Of a stretch of 64,000 nucleotides of DNA, positions 17,006 through 25,982 are shown in pieces. This DNA comes from Alitabrizicola rongguiensis. GTDB lineage: Bacteria; Pseudomonadota; Alphaproteobacteria; Rhodobacterales; Rhodobacteraceae. The notes beneath the pieces are model-generated. The model worked only from the letters and a program-made list of their open reading frames with translations, was not told the origin of the DNA and did no database searches. Made by a program: the position numbers and the translations under genes. Numbering within the stretch: position 1 is the stretch's first letter; each line of letters opens with the position of its first letter. Location: positions 248,001 through 312,000 of the forward strand of contig NZ_JAKENF010000001.1 in NCBI RefSeq assembly GCF_021491355.1, read 5' to 3'.

Positions 17006-17545
17006 TCAAGGGCGGTCGATTGGCAGGGCTTTTGGTGCCACAGGCTGTGCTGTGCGCTTCCAAACGAGGCCCTCTCTCCCTCCATCCTCGACCGCATCGA
17101 CGAGGGCCTGGGTGTCCATGCCGGGCAGGGTCGAGAACGCATCGAAGAGCCGCTCCGCACCGTTCGCCCGCACCGGAATGAGCAAAGCCTGGCCATCGGC
17201 CTGCTTCAGCCGCCACAGGCGTTGACCGTGAATGACGATCAGCTTCAGCTCGACCAGTTCCGGCAGCGACAGGTACCCGCCGAAGACCGGGCCCAGGTAG
17301 CCCACCTGCCCCTCGTCCACCTCGACCATGCCGGGGGCCGCGACCGATCGGGCGAACCGCGCGCGCCGCAGCGCCTGCAAGGACCAGATGGCAGCCAGCG
17401 CGATCACGAGCAGGCCAAGCGGAAACAGCACGTAGCCCCCCAGCCAAAGAAGCCATGCCCCGAACAGGCCAGTTCCGGCAGCAAGGATGACCTCGGCAAA
17501 GCGGCGCAGGCTGGCTTGCGCTTCGGGGCGAATGAATCCGCTCAC
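17006..17545 (-). CDS. Two-helix membrane protein of unknown function
   Basis: A 179-residue protein I do not recognise by family name. Residues about 16-33 and 36-56 form two hydrophobic helices, followed by a basic stretch (ALRRARFARS) and a soluble domain with GMVEVDEGQVGYLGPVFGGY and RLWRLKQADGQALLIPVR, which looks like a small beta-barrel. The GTG start at 17545 overlaps the rsmE stop in GTGA, so it is translationally coupled to rsmE. Similar proteins occur between rsmE and gshA in related genomes as far as I recall. No function is assigned. Confidence 0.8.
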   Translation of the reverse strand: MSGFIRPEAQASLRRFAEVILAAGTGLFGAWLLWLGGYVLFPLGLLVIALAAIWSLQALRRARFARSVAAPGMVEVDEGQVGYLGPVFGGYLSLPELVELKLIVIHGQRLWRLKQADGQALLIPVRANGAERLFDAFSTLPGMDTQALVDAVEDGGREGLVWKRTAQPVAPKALPIDRP

Positions 17546-18276
17546 GCCCAGTCCCCCAGATGTGCCTGCCAGAGGGTAATCGCCGCCACGGCCGCCGTAT
17601 CGGCGCGCAGGATGCGAGGGCCGAGGCTGATCGGCGTCACCTCGGCGCGGGCAAGAAGCCGCGCGCGTTCGGCCTGCGAGAATCCGCCTTCCGGTCCGAT
17701 CAGGATCGCCCAGGACCCGCGCCCCGCCCGTGCCGCCTTGGTCAGGACAGCAGGTGCGCCGACCCGCGATTCATCGGCCCACAGGATACGACGACCGTCC
17801 GGCCAGTTGGACAGGAGCCGATCGAGAGACACGAGATCGGCCACCTCGGGAACAACCGTCGCGCCGCATTGCTCCGCCGCTTCGACGGCATGGGCCCGCA
17901 GACGGTCGGGGCGGATACGTTCGGAATTCGTGTGGGCGGTCTGTACTGGCTGGATGCGAGCCACGCCAAGCTCCACGGCCTTCTCGACGATGAAATCGGT
18001 GCGCGCCTTCTTGACCGGCGCAAAGAGCAGCCACAGGTCGGGCGGCGGCTGCAGCGGGCGCGTCCGCTCGGTGCAGGCCAGAGTCCCGCCGCGCTTGCCC
18101 GCATCCTCGACCGAGGCACGCCATTCGCCTTCGCGACCGTTGAACAGCAGCACCGCATCGCCGGGCTGAAGCCGCATGACGTTGAAGAGATAATGAGCCT
18201 GCTCCCGCTCCAGGGTCACCGGTTGCCCCGGACCGAGCGGCTGTTCTACATAGAGCCTGACTTTCGCTTCCTGCAT
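17542..18276 (-). CDS. rsmE: 16S rRNA (uracil(1498)-N(3))-methyltransferase
   Basis: A 244-residue SPOUT-fold methyltransferase that modifies U1498 of 16S rRNA. An N-terminal PUA-like domain (EQAHYLFNVMRLQPGDAVLLF) precedes the knot domain with IVEKAVELGVARIQPV, the SAM-binding IGPEGGFSQAE and the closing LGPRILRADTAAVAAI. The frame stays open far upstream antisense to ubiA, but homology begins at the ATG 18276. Its start codon is only 12 bases from the divergent ubiA start, leaving no room for separate promoters or leaders outside the coding regions. Confidence 0.95.
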   Translation of the reverse strand: MQEAKVRLYVEQPLGPGQPVTLEREQAHYLFNVMRLQPGDAVLLFNGREGEWRASVEDAGKRGGTLACTERTRPLQPPPDLWLLFAPVKKARTDFIVEKAVELGVARIQPVQTAHTNSERIRPDRLRAHAVEAAEQCGATVVPEVADLVSLDRLLSNWPDGRRILWADESRVGAPAVLTKAARAGRGSWAILIGPEGGFSQAERARLLARAEVTPISLGPRILRADTAAVAAITLWQAHLGDWA

Positions 18277-18288
18277 GAGCCAGACCCT

Positions 18289-19254
18289 ATGACCGACGCA
18301 CCGGGAACGCCAGATGCGACCGTGGCCGATGCCGTGCCCGGCAATTGGGTCGATCATCTTGCCCCGGCGGCGACGCGCCCCTACCTGCGCCTGTCGCGGG
18401 CCGACCGGCCGGTCGGGACCTGGCTTTTGTGGATTCCCTGCCTCTGGGCGGTCACGCTTGCCGCCGCGGCCTCGCCCGAGGGCGCGACGATGGCTGACCT
18501 CTGGCTGATCGTGTCGAGCGGCATCGGCGCCTTCCTGATGCGCGGCGCTGGCTGCTCCTGGAACGACATCACCGACCGCGACTTTGATGCCGCCGTCGCG
18601 CGGACCCGTTCCCGCCCCCTGCCCTCGGGCCAGGTCTCCGTCCGGCAGGCAGTTGTCTGGATGGTGCTGCAGGCGGTCATCGCGGCGGGGATCCTGTTCA
18701 GCTACAACTGGGCGGCGGTGGCGCTCGGCATCGGATCGCTGGCGCTGGTTGCGGTTTATCCCTTCGCCAAGCGGTTCACCTGGTGGCCTCAGGTTTTCCT
18801 TGGACTTGCCTTCAACTGGGGCGCGCTGCTGCTCTGGGCGGCGCGGGAAGGGTCGCTCGGCTGGCCGGCGGTGGCCCTGTATCTGGCAGGAATCGCCTGG
18901 ACGCTGTTCTACGACACGATTTACGCCCATCAGGACAAGGATGACGATGCGCTGATCGGGGTAAAATCCACCGCGCGCCTGTTCGGTACGGCGACGCGCG
19001 GCTGGCTGCGCGGGTTCATGGTCGTCACCGTCATCCTGATGGCGATTGCGGTTATCGTCGCGCTCTTGCCTGGCGGAAATGTGCTGAAGCTCGTCCTTGG
19101 CATCTCCGGGGTCTGGGGGCTTGGCTGGCATATGGCCTGGCAATTGCGCCAGCTCGACATCGAAGACCCCGCGCTGTGCCTGCGGCTCTTTCGCTCGAAC
19201 CGCGATGCCGGGCTGATCCCTGCGCTGTTTCTTGCCATTGCCGCGCTCCTGTGA
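18289..19254 (+). CDS. ubiA: 4-hydroxybenzoate polyprenyltransferase
   Basis: A 321-residue integral membrane prenyltransferase attaching the isoprenoid tail to 4-hydroxybenzoate in ubiquinone synthesis. Both aspartate-rich motifs are present: CSWNDITDRDFDAAVARTRS and YDTIYAHQDKDDDALIGVKS, with the expected eight or nine helices. The ATG 18289 is the only plausible start before the conserved LRLSRADRPVGTWLL. No ribosome site lies in the 12 bases separating it from the divergent rsmE start, so leaderless initiation or an upstream leader inside rsmE is possible. Confidence 0.95.
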   Translation: MTDAPGTPDATVADAVPGNWVDHLAPAATRPYLRLSRADRPVGTWLLWIPCLWAVTLAAAASPEGATMADLWLIVSSGIGAFLMRGAGCSWNDITDRDFDAAVARTRSRPLPSGQVSVRQAVVWMVLQAVIAAGILFSYNWAAVALGIGSLALVAVYPFAKRFTWWPQVFLGLAFNWGALLLWAAREGSLGWPAVALYLAGIAWTLFYDTIYAHQDKDDDALIGVKSTARLFGTATRGWLRGFMVVTVILMAIAVIVALLPGGNVLKLVLGISGVWGLGWHMAWQLRQLDIEDPALCLRLFRSNRDAGLIPALFLAIAALL

Positions 19255-19334
19255 TTGATCCCGGCGGCCCGACCGCCTAGGAAGCTTGGGTTGCGCAAGC
19301 CCCCGAGTCTCTCGTCCGGATCGTCCCGACCTCC

Positions 19335-21500
19335 ATGCGTTTTCCACCTCGCCTCATCGCTCCGGCCGCCTTTCTGGGCGCCCTGCTGATTTCGATCCTT
19401 GCCGCAAACTGGGCGGCAAACTGGATCGAGCGGCGGACGGGGGAAGAGGTCCGCGGCCTTTACCTGCGCGAAGGCCTCGACTGGGTCGAAGTCCGGACCG
19501 ATGGCTTGCAGGTTCGCCTGTATGGCACCGCACCGGACGAGGCGAAGCGCTTCCGGGCGGTGAACCTCGCCAGCACGCTGGTCGATTCCGGCCGCATCCG
19601 CGACCTGATGCAGGTCACGCCGGCGCAGGCGATCGAAGCGCCGCGCTTTTCGGTCGAGCTTCTGCGCAACGACGACGGCATCTCGATCATCGGTCTTGTC
19701 CCCGGGCAGGAGCAGTCGGATGCCCTGAACGACGAGGTCACCGCAGCCGCGAATGGCGCGCCGGTGGCGAATATGCTGGAACAGGCCGATTTCCCTGCGC
19801 CGGAGGGCTGGGATGCCGCCGTGGACTTCGGCGTCACGGCGCTTGGCCTGCTGCAAAGGGCCAAGATCTCGATCGCGGCCGACAAGGTTTCTGTCACCGC
19901 CATCTCGGGTTCGGACAGCGAGAGACGGTCACTTGAAAGTCAGCTGGCGCGAGCCAAGCCCGAGGGGCTGCAGATCGCGCTCGACATCTCGGCCCCGCGG
20001 CCAGTGCTGACGCCCTTCACCCTTCGCTTCCTGATCGATGCTCAGGGCGCGCATTTCGATGCCTGCTCGGCCGATACCGAACAGGCCCGCGACCGCATCA
20101 TTGCCGCCGCCGTCGCCTCGGGCGCAACCGGCAAGATCGATTGCGTGGTCGGCCTCGGCGCTCCGTCGCCCAGTTGGGCCGATGCAACCACGCTCGGCAT
20201 CAAGGCCGTCGCGGCCATGGGCGGCGGAAGCATCACCTTCTCGGATGCAGACGTGTCGCTGATGGCGACCGAAGAGACCCCGCAGGATGTTTTCGACCGG
20301 GTCGTCGGCGAACTGCAGGCGGCGCTTCCCGACGTTTTCTCGCTGAAAGCCACCCTGCCTGAGAAGCCGAAGACCGCGGCGCCGGAAGGGCCGCCGGAGT
20401 TCACCGCCAAATTATCGGCAGATGGCGCGGTACAACTGCGCGGCCGCCTGACCGACGAGATGAGCCGTAACGCGGTCTCAAGCTTCGCAAAGGCTCGGTT
20501 CGGGGCATCCAACGTCTATACCGCGACGCGGCTTGACCCGAACCTGCCCGAGGGATGGCCGGTTCGCGTGCTGGCCGGGCTTCAGGCTATGTCGAACCTG
20601 GCTGAAGGCAGCATCGTCGTGAGGGCGGATACCGTCGAGGTCACCGGCGTCACTGTCTCGCCCGGCGCCCAGGCCCAGATTACCCGGACGCTGTCGGGGC
20701 AATTGGGCCAGGGCCAGGCGTTCAAGGTGAACGTGCAATATGACAAGGCGCGCGATCCCGAGGCCGATCTGCCCACGCCCGACGAATGCGTGGCACAACT
20801 GAATGCGGTGCTTGCAAAGCACAAGATCGTCTTCTCGCCCGGCTCGGCGGAGATCGAATCCGACGCGCGCGAAACCATGACAGCCCTCGCCGACATTCTG
20901 CGCAAATGCCCCGATGTCCCGATGGAGATCGGCGGTCATACCGACTCCCAGGGGAGCGAAACCGGCAACCAAGCCCTGAGTCAGGCGCGCGCCGAGGCAG
21001 TTCTGCTTGGCCTCCAGGGCCGGCGGGTGCTGGTCGGCTCCCTGACCGCCAAGGGCTATGGCGAGTCGCAGCCGATCGCCGACAACGATACCGAGGAAGG
21101 ACGCGAGAAGAACCGCCGCATCGAATTCACGCTGCTGTCCAAGCCAAAGGCGAGCGGGGCTGCGGCATCGGGCGCCTCTGTTCCGGCGCCGGAACCCGAT
21201 GCCGCGACGCCAGACCCGGGCAACGGCGCAACCGACGCGGCCGCCGACACGCCCCTGTCCGGCGAGCCGATGGACGGCGCTGCGGTCGGCGAGCCGGACA
21301 ACCCGGATGATGCTGCAACGACGCAGCGCGACGCGGCCCCTGCAACCGATCAGATCGCCGGCGGCGCCACGGTCGATGCGCCTGCGGGCGATACGGCACC
21401 CGACGGCGCCGGTGCCGCGACAGCACCGGAAGAGCCCTATGACTCTGTCGCGCCAGAGAAGATCGACGTGAAACCCAAAAAACGCCCGAAATCCAACTGA
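19335..21500 (+). CDS. Large OmpA-domain envelope protein with acidic tail
   Basis: A 721-residue protein anchored by one N-terminal hydrophobic segment (about 8-28). Residues roughly 45-450 contain repeated alpha/beta units that look BON-like. Residues about 480-600 form an OmpA peptidoglycan-binding domain: IVFSPGSAEIESDARETM, GGHTDSQGSETGNQALSQAR and EGREKNRRIEF include the Asp/Arg pair that grips diaminopimelate. The last 120 residues are a low-complexity Ala/Pro/Asp tail ending in the basic KPKKRPKSN. It probably tethers peptidoglycan to the membrane. A coiled-coil membrane gene follows after 24 bases. Confidence 0.82.
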   Translation: MRFPPRLIAPAAFLGALLISILAANWAANWIERRTGEEVRGLYLREGLDWVEVRTDGLQVRLYGTAPDEAKRFRAVNLASTLVDSGRIRDLMQVTPAQAIEAPRFSVELLRNDDGISIIGLVPGQEQSDALNDEVTAAANGAPVANMLEQADFPAPEGWDAAVDFGVTALGLLQRAKISIAADKVSVTAISGSDSERRSLESQLARAKPEGLQIALDISAPRPVLTPFTLRFLIDAQGAHFDACSADTEQARDRIIAAAVASGATGKIDCVVGLGAPSPSWADATTLGIKAVAAMGGGSITFSDADVSLMATEETPQDVFDRVVGELQAALPDVFSLKATLPEKPKTAAPEGPPEFTAKLSADGAVQLRGRLTDEMSRNAVSSFAKARFGASNVYTATRLDPNLPEGWPVRVLAGLQAMSNLAEGSIVVRADTVEVTGVTVSPGAQAQITRTLSGQLGQGQAFKVNVQYDKARDPEADLPTPDECVAQLNAVLAKHKIVFSPGSAEIESDARETMTALADILRKCPDVPMEIGGHTDSQGSETGNQALSQARAEAVLLGLQGRRVLVGSLTAKGYGESQPIADNDTEEGREKNRRIEFTLLSKPKASGAAASGASVPAPEPDAATPDPGNGATDAAADTPLSGEPMDGAAVGEPDNPDDAATTQRDAAPATDQIAGGATVDAPAGDTAPDGAGAATAPEEPYDSVAPEKIDVKPKKRPKSN

Positions 21501-21524
21501 GCGCCGAAGCCAGGAAGCCGCACC

Positions 21525-21851
21525 ATGAACCATCTCGAATTCGTCGCTGCGACCTCGATCGTCCTGTTCATCGCCTTTGCGCTTGGCTGGTTCGCCTATT
21601 GGCTGCTCCATCGCTTTACCCGCATCGCGGGCGCAGACATGGGCGAGGTCGACCGCCTGGCCCAGTCGCTGCATGAGGCCGAGGAGGCCCGCGACCAGGC
21701 GCTGATCTATTTGGAACAGCGCGAGTCCGAACTGGCCAACCACATTTCGCAGGCCGAGGCCGAATTGCGGGCTGCGATGGAGGGGCTCCGCGATGCCCGG
21801 CAGGAAGCCGAGGAAATGCGCGCCTACATCGAGCGGATGAACGCGTCCTGA
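21525..21851 (+). CDS. Single-helix membrane protein with coiled coil
   Basis: A 108-residue protein with one membrane helix (about 7-29) followed by a long Glu/Ala-rich coiled coil (about 38-105, for example EAEEARDQALIYLEQRESEL). I do not recognise a named family, but the design resembles small scaffolds of the bacterial divisome or envelope. It is the second gene of an operon with the OmpA-domain protein, suggesting a joint envelope role. The dispersed repeat begins nine bases after its stop. Confidence 0.75.
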   Translation: MNHLEFVAATSIVLFIAFALGWFAYWLLHRFTRIAGADMGEVDRLAQSLHEAEEARDQALIYLEQRESELANHISQAEAELRAAMEGLRDARQEAEEMRAYIERMNAS

Positions 21852-21860
21852 TGTTGCAAA

Positions 21861-21926
21861 GGGGGCTTTCCGCCCCCTCTGCCCCTTTCGGGGCATTCAC
21901 CCCCGAGGATATTTCGGAACAGAAGA
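21861..21926 (-). repeat. Dispersed structured intergenic repeat, copy A
   Basis: Read on the minus strand the element starts with a 30-base head (21897-21926) identical to copy C at 58493-58522. It continues with hairpin 1 (GCCCC-GAAA-GGGGC, 21881-21894) and hairpin 2 (21861-21877, six-base stem GGGGGC/GCCCCC, five-base loop). It fills the gap between convergent genes: the head begins six bases after the hydrolase stop and hairpin 2 ends nine bases from the stop of the coiled-coil gene. It probably serves as a bidirectional terminator. Confidence 0.75.
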
Positions 21927-21932
21927 AGCCTG

Positions 21933-22721
21933 TCAGGTCTGTCCTGTGAGGAAGCCGACAAGGGCGCTTTCGGGATCGGTCAGGTCCTCGATCACATCGA
22001 AATGATGCCGGCCCGGCGCGACATGCCAAGGGCAGGACCAGGCTTCGGAAAGCGTCCTCGCCTGCCAGAGGAACGACGGGCGTTCCTGCCCGCCAACCCA
22101 GACGAGCACCTCGCACCCCTCGCGGCGCGGCAGCAGGGCCGGGCTTTCCGCCTGCACCTCGCCTGCGTCGAGGCTAAGCGTGTCGTTCATAGAGGTCAGG
22201 CGCAGCGGATCGAGATCGGCGAGGGGCGATATGGGCGCAGACCGCACGAGCCGCCTGGCGGCCTCCGGCGAAAGCGGGAGATCGCGGCATGCGAGGCGCG
22301 CGGCCAGATGCCCGCCCGCGGAGTGTCCGGTGACACAGAGGGGGCCGGGCAGATCCGCGGCAATCCGTTCAGCGGCGGCAGCCACTTCGCGCGTCATCTC
22401 AGCGATGTGCGCCTCGGGCGCGAGCGTATAGGAGGGCATGGCGACCGCCCATCGCCGCGCGAGCAGCCCCGCGGCCAGATGCGACCAGGAGCCTTTGTCG
22501 AAGGCCATCCAGTAGCCGCCGTGGATGAAGATTGCCGTGCCCTGCGGCGATGTCTCGGGCAGGAACAGATCGTAGCGGTGCCGCTCCCCCGGCCCGTATG
22601 GCAGGTCCAGCCGGGCGCGGGGGCCAAGTCGCGCGCGGAAGGCGGCGGCCTCCGCAGCCCATCGGTCTGGGTAGCTATCCCCCCCGGGAATGAAGGCGCT
22701 GTTGGCGTAGGCGAGGTTCAT
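21933..22721 (-). CDS. Alpha/beta hydrolase (kynurenine formamidase-like)
   Basis: A 262-residue cytoplasmic hydrolase of the esterase/KynB-like alpha/beta type. The oxyanion motif is FIHGGYWMAFDKGSWSHLA, the nucleophile elbow is VTGHSAGGHLAAR, and the closing histidine is in GRHHFDVIEDL with an aspartate in between. I choose ATG 22721 (MNLAYANSAFIPGG) because GGTGG precedes it and homologues begin there. The frame continues upstream without conservation. It is divergent from the gabD-like gene; a TTTGATCAAA palindrome (22742-22751) lies between them. Substrate unknown. Confidence 0.82.
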   Translation of the reverse strand: MNLAYANSAFIPGGDSYPDRWAAEAAAFRARLGPRARLDLPYGPGERHRYDLFLPETSPQGTAIFIHGGYWMAFDKGSWSHLAAGLLARRWAVAMPSYTLAPEAHIAEMTREVAAAAERIAADLPGPLCVTGHSAGGHLAARLACRDLPLSPEAARRLVRSAPISPLADLDPLRLTSMNDTLSLDAGEVQAESPALLPRREGCEVLVWVGGQERPSFLWQARTLSEAWSCPWHVAPGRHHFDVIEDLTDPESALVGFLTGQT

Positions 22722-22836
22722 GTCCACCAGACACCCCATAATTTGATCAAAATTTTCGGAATTCTGCCCCAGAGAACTGGACATCCCCCCGTCGCCCATG
22801 ATTTGCATGCGCATCCACGAAATGGGAGACCCCGTC

Positions 22837-24315
22837 ATGCTTGATTCCGTAACCGATCTGCGGTCGCTGCTGAAAGACCCGTCGCTTCTGGTCGAGAAGG
22901 CCTTTGTCGGGGGCCAATGGGTCGATGCGGATGACGGTTCGACCTTTCCGGTGACCAACCCCGCCCGCGGCGATGTCATCGCGAAGCTGCCGAACCTGAC
23001 CCGCGTCGAAACCGCCCGCGCCATCGCCACCGCCAAGGAGGCGCAGAAGGACTGGGCCGCCCGCACCGGCAAGGAGCGTGCGCAGGTGTTGCGCAAGTGG
23101 TTCGACCTGATGATGTCGAACCAGGACGATCTGGCACGCATACTGACCGCTGAAATGGGCAAGCCCTTTGCCGAGGCCAAGGGCGAGGTCGCCTATGGCG
23201 CCTCCTACATCGAATGGTTCGGCGAGGAAGCCAAGCGCGTCTATGGCGAGACCATCCCCGGCCACATGCGCGACAAGCGCCTGACGGTCATCAAGCAGCC
23301 GGTCGGCGTCGTCGCCTCGATCACGCCGTGGAACTTCCCCAACGCGATGATTGCGCGCAAGGTCGCCCCGGCGCTGGCCGTGGGCTGCGCCTTCATCGCC
23401 CGCCCCGCTGCCGAGACGCCGCTTTCGGCGCTGGCGATGGCGGTGCTGGCCGAACGTGCCGGTGTGCCGGCGGGTGTCCTGTCCGTCATCACCTCGGCCC
23501 GCGCCTCGGATATCGGCAAGGAGTTCTGCGAGAACCCGACCGTGCGCAAGCTGACCTTCACCGGCTCGACCGAGGTGGGCCGCATCCTGCTGAAGCAGGC
23601 TGCCGATCAGGTAATGAAATGCTCGATGGAACTGGGCGGCAACGCGCCTTTCATCGTGTTCGATGACGCCGACCTGGATCAGGCCGTGATCGGCGCGATG
23701 GCGTCGAAGTTCCGCAACAACGGCCAGACTTGCGTCTGCGCCAACCGGATCTATGTACAGGCCGGTGTCTATGACGCCTTTGCCGAAAAGCTGGCAGCGG
23801 CCCTGGCCAAGACCAAGGTCGGCGACGGGCTGGTTGATCCGGTTGATTTCGGGCCGCTCATCAACGCCGATGCCGTGGAGAAGGTCGAAGAGCACATCGC
23901 CGACGTCATCGCCAAGGGCGGCAAGGTGGTGGCGGGCGGCCATCGCCACGAACTGGGCGGCACCTTCTTCCAGCCGACCATCGTCACCGGCGTCACGCAG
24001 GAGATGAAGGTCAGCCAGGAAGAAACCTTCGGCCCGGTCGCGCCGCTGTTCAAGTTCGAGACCGAGGAAGAAGTGATCGAGAAGGCCAATGCCACGATCT
24101 TCGGCCTCGCCTCCTACTTCTACGCCCGCGACATCGGCCGCATCACCCGCGTGCAGGAAAAGCTGGAATACGGCATGGTCGGCGTGAACACCGGCCTGAT
24201 CTCGACCGAGGTCGCGCCCTTCGGCGGGATCAAGCAATCCGGCCTCGGCCGCGAGGGCAGCCATCACGGCATCGAGGATTACCTCGAGATGAAATACATC
24301 TGCCTCTCGGTCTGA
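22837..24315 (+). CDS. gabD: NAD(P)-dependent succinate-semialdehyde dehydrogenase
   Basis: A 492-residue aldehyde dehydrogenase of the GabD clade, oxidising succinate semialdehyde to succinate. Landmarks are [36 protein letters not shown], the general base in [18 protein letters not shown], the nucleophile in [15 protein letters not shown] and [20 protein letters not shown] at the end. I choose ATG 22837 with GGGAGA about ten bases upstream; ATG codons at 22798 and 22822 are in frame but lack support. A related aldehyde may be the real substrate. A strong terminator follows the gene. Confidence 0.88.
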   Translation: MLDSVTDLRSLLKDPSLLVEKAFVGGQWVDADDGSTFPVTNPARGDVIAKLPNLTRVETARAIATAKEAQKDWAARTGKERAQVLRKWFDLMMSNQDDLARILTAEMGKPFAEAKGEVAYGASYIEWFGEEAKRVYGETIPGHMRDKRLTVIKQPVGVVASITPWNFPNAMIARKVAPALAVGCAFIARPAAETPLSALAMAVLAERAGVPAGVLSVITSARASDIGKEFCENPTVRKLTFTGSTEVGRILLKQAADQVMKCSMELGGNAPFIVFDDADLDQAVIGAMASKFRNNGQTCVCANRIYVQAGVYDAFAEKLAAALAKTKVGDGLVDPVDFGPLINADAVEKVEEHIADVIAKGGKVVAGGHRHELGGTFFQPTIVTGVTQEMKVSQEETFGPVAPLFKFETEEEVIEKANATIFGLASYFYARDIGRITRVQEKLEYGMVGVNTGLISTEVAPFGGIKQSGLGREGSHHGIEDYLEMKYICLSV

Positions 24316-24336
24316 AAGGCGAAGCCTATCCTGGAT

Positions 24337-24360
24337 CGGGGCCCTCGCGGGCCCCGTTTC
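24337..24360 (+). terminator. Rho-independent terminator after gabD
   Basis: An eight-base perfect stem (CGGGGCCC / GGGCCCCG) with the tetraloop TCGC is followed by TTTCC. It ends 41 bases after the gabD stop and separates gabD from the cupin gene. Confidence 0.7.
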
Positions 24361-24463
24361 CATTTGGCCGGTGGCTGAAACGAGCCGGAAAGGGTCGCGG
24401 GGTGGACGGACGATCCGAGAGGCTCTCTGGCAGGGTGACGCGGCAATCCGCCTGGAGGACAGA

Positions 24464-24823
24464 ATGCAAAGCATCGTGAAACTGCCGGATACTGCCGGTC
24501 TGGAACCCTCGACCGCCGATCTGGACGGCTGGATCAAGACCGAGGGCAACCCCTCAATGAAGACCTGGGTCCTTCACACGTCGAAGGACGGGGCGATGGT
24601 GTCGGGAATCTGGGAATGCAGCCCCGGCAGCTATCACGCGACCTACACCGCCTACGAATATGTCGTCCTCATCACCGGACGCATCGTCATCACGCCGGAT
24701 GGTGGCACGCCGGTGACGGTGAAAGCAGGCGATGCCTTCGTGGTCGAGAAGGATTTCAAGGGCACCTGGAAGATCGAAGAATATGTGCGCAAGCACTTCG
24801 ACTTCGTTGTGAACCAGGACTGA
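24464..24823 (+). CDS. Cupin-domain protein (Cupin_3/DUF861 type)
   Basis: A 119-residue single-domain cupin. The stretch VSGIWECSPGSYHATYTAYEYVV is cupin motif 1 with a glutamate, and TPVTVKAGDAFVVEKDFKGTW is motif 2; the family includes EutQ-like and (S)-ureidoglycine-type proteins. GGAGG (24454-24458) lies five bases before ATG 24464, fixing the start. The 107 bases after the gabD terminator hold no clear promoter. Substrate unknown. It converges on a periplasmic HAD gene. Confidence 0.8.
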   Translation: MQSIVKLPDTAGLEPSTADLDGWIKTEGNPSMKTWVLHTSKDGAMVSGIWECSPGSYHATYTAYEYVVLITGRIVITPDGGTPVTVKAGDAFVVEKDFKGTWKIEEYVRKHFDFVVNQD

Positions 24824-24833
24824 TCCATCTGGC

Positions 24834-24856
24834 AGGGCGGCCCGTCCGGCCGCCCT
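24834..24856. terminator. Bidirectional hairpin between cupin and HAD genes
   Basis: A nine-base perfect stem (AGGGCGGCC / GGCCGCCCT) with the loop CGTCC spans the convergent gap and touches the stop codon of the HAD gene. No long T tract is present. Confidence 0.6.
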
Positions 24857-25823
24857 ACTCGGCGAAGACCGTCTTCCAGTCCTTCGCCATGTCCACCACG
24901 ACCCAGCCCTTTGCCAGCGCATCGGTCAGCGCCTTGTCCAGCCGCCCGATCTTGCTGTCGCGGTCATAGGCCCATTCCCGCGCCGCGTCGGTATGGTGGA
25001 TGATGATCCCGAAGCGGGGGCCGTCGGCAGAGGTCGTCCAGTCGAGCATCTGGTAATCGCCATCGGAATTGCCGGCTGCAAAGATCGGCCGCTGGCCGAT
25101 CGAGCGCATGATGCCGATCGGCTTGCCTTCCTTGTCGTCGATGAAGGCGATGCCGGGGTCCTTCATCACCTGCGGTTTGCCGTCGACCATCTGGTAGGTC
25201 GCCTTGCCGAGCGAGCCGACGACATTGGGCGAAGGCACGCCATAGGCTTCGTCGGTGAAGCCGCGCATGAAGTCCACGCCGCCGCCCGAGACGATGTAGG
25301 TGGAAAAGCCGCTCTCGCGCAGATAGGCCAGCAGTTCCAGCATCGGCTGGTAGGTCATGTCGATGTAAGTGCGGTCCTTGGTCGGGTGCCTGGCGGTGCG
25401 CACCCATTCCCCGGCCTCGCGGCTGAAGTCCTCGACCGTCATGCCGGAATGGGTTGCGGCCATCACTTCGACCAGGGCTGCCTCACCCCCTTCGAGAAGG
25501 GCCTTCACATCGCCAGCCGCTGCGGCCTTCAACGCGGGCGTCTTCGCCCATTGCGGATCGGCACCGGCAAGCGCCTTGGCCCGGTCGAGCGCGAAGAGGA
25601 ACTGGAAATACACCGGCTGTTCTGCCCAGAGCGTGCCGTCGTTGTCGAAAACGGCGATGCGATCCTTTGGCTGGACAAAGGTCGCGGCCTTGGGGTCGGT
25701 CGTCTCGTCGATGAAATCGAGTATCGCAGCGCGGGTGGCCGTATCGTTCCACGATGGCAGCGCAGAAGATTGCGCCCAAAGCGGGCCGGCAGCGAGAACA
25801 AGCAGGGCAATCAGCCGAAACAT
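24855..25823 (-). CDS. Exported HAD-superfamily phosphatase-like protein
   Basis: A 322-residue haloacid-dehalogenase-fold protein with an N-terminal signal peptide (1-17, cut near WAQSS), so it works in the periplasm. Motif I is RIAVFDNDGTLWAEQP with nucleophile D60 and acid D62. Motif II is probably YIVSGGGVDF and motif III/IV GNSDGDYQML. AAGGAGA lies five bases before ATG. Its likely reaction is phosphate-ester hydrolysis, substrate unknown. It lies downstream of the arylsulfatase in the same direction but behind a strong hairpin, so it may have its own promoter. Confidence 0.85.
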   Translation of the reverse strand: MFRLIALLVLAAGPLWAQSSALPSWNDTATRAAILDFIDETTDPKAATFVQPKDRIAVFDNDGTLWAEQPVYFQFLFALDRAKALAGADPQWAKTPALKAAAAGDVKALLEGGEAALVEVMAATHSGMTVEDFSREAGEWVRTARHPTKDRTYIDMTYQPMLELLAYLRESGFSTYIVSGGGVDFMRGFTDEAYGVPSPNVVGSLGKATYQMVDGKPQVMKDPGIAFIDDKEGKPIGIMRSIGQRPIFAAGNSDGDYQMLDWTTSADGPRFGIIIHHTDAAREWAYDRDSKIGRLDKALTDALAKGWVVVDMAKDWKTVFAE

Positions 25824-25872
25824 CAGGATCTCCTTTCCCAGTCAAAAGGTCAGGGATGGACCATAATGGTGC

Positions 25873-25899
25873 GACGCCCCGGGAAGAACCCGGGGCGTC
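25873..25899 (-). terminator. Hairpin after the arylsulfatase gene
   Basis: An 11-base perfect stem (GACGCCCCGGG / CCCGGGGCGTC) with a five-base loop lies in the 159-base gap between the arylsulfatase stop and the HAD start. It has no T tract. The remainder of the gap shows only the HAD ribosome site. Confidence 0.6.
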
Positions 25900-25982
25900 A
25901 TGTCAGGACCGGAAGCGCGAGGGACTACGCCCCGCATCCCGTTCATTTCAGCCGAACTTGCCTTTGAGGCAAGTCCGACCGG

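Noticed and set aside
22742-22751. TTTGATCAAA as an FNR/FnrL box
   Set aside because: FNR-type sites need four bases between TTGAT and ATCAA; here the halves overlap. It may be another operator, but I cannot support one.
22747-24549. A 600-codon minus-strand frame opposite gabD
   Set aside because: Antisense shadow rich in Arg/Asp/Gly/His with no family resemblance.
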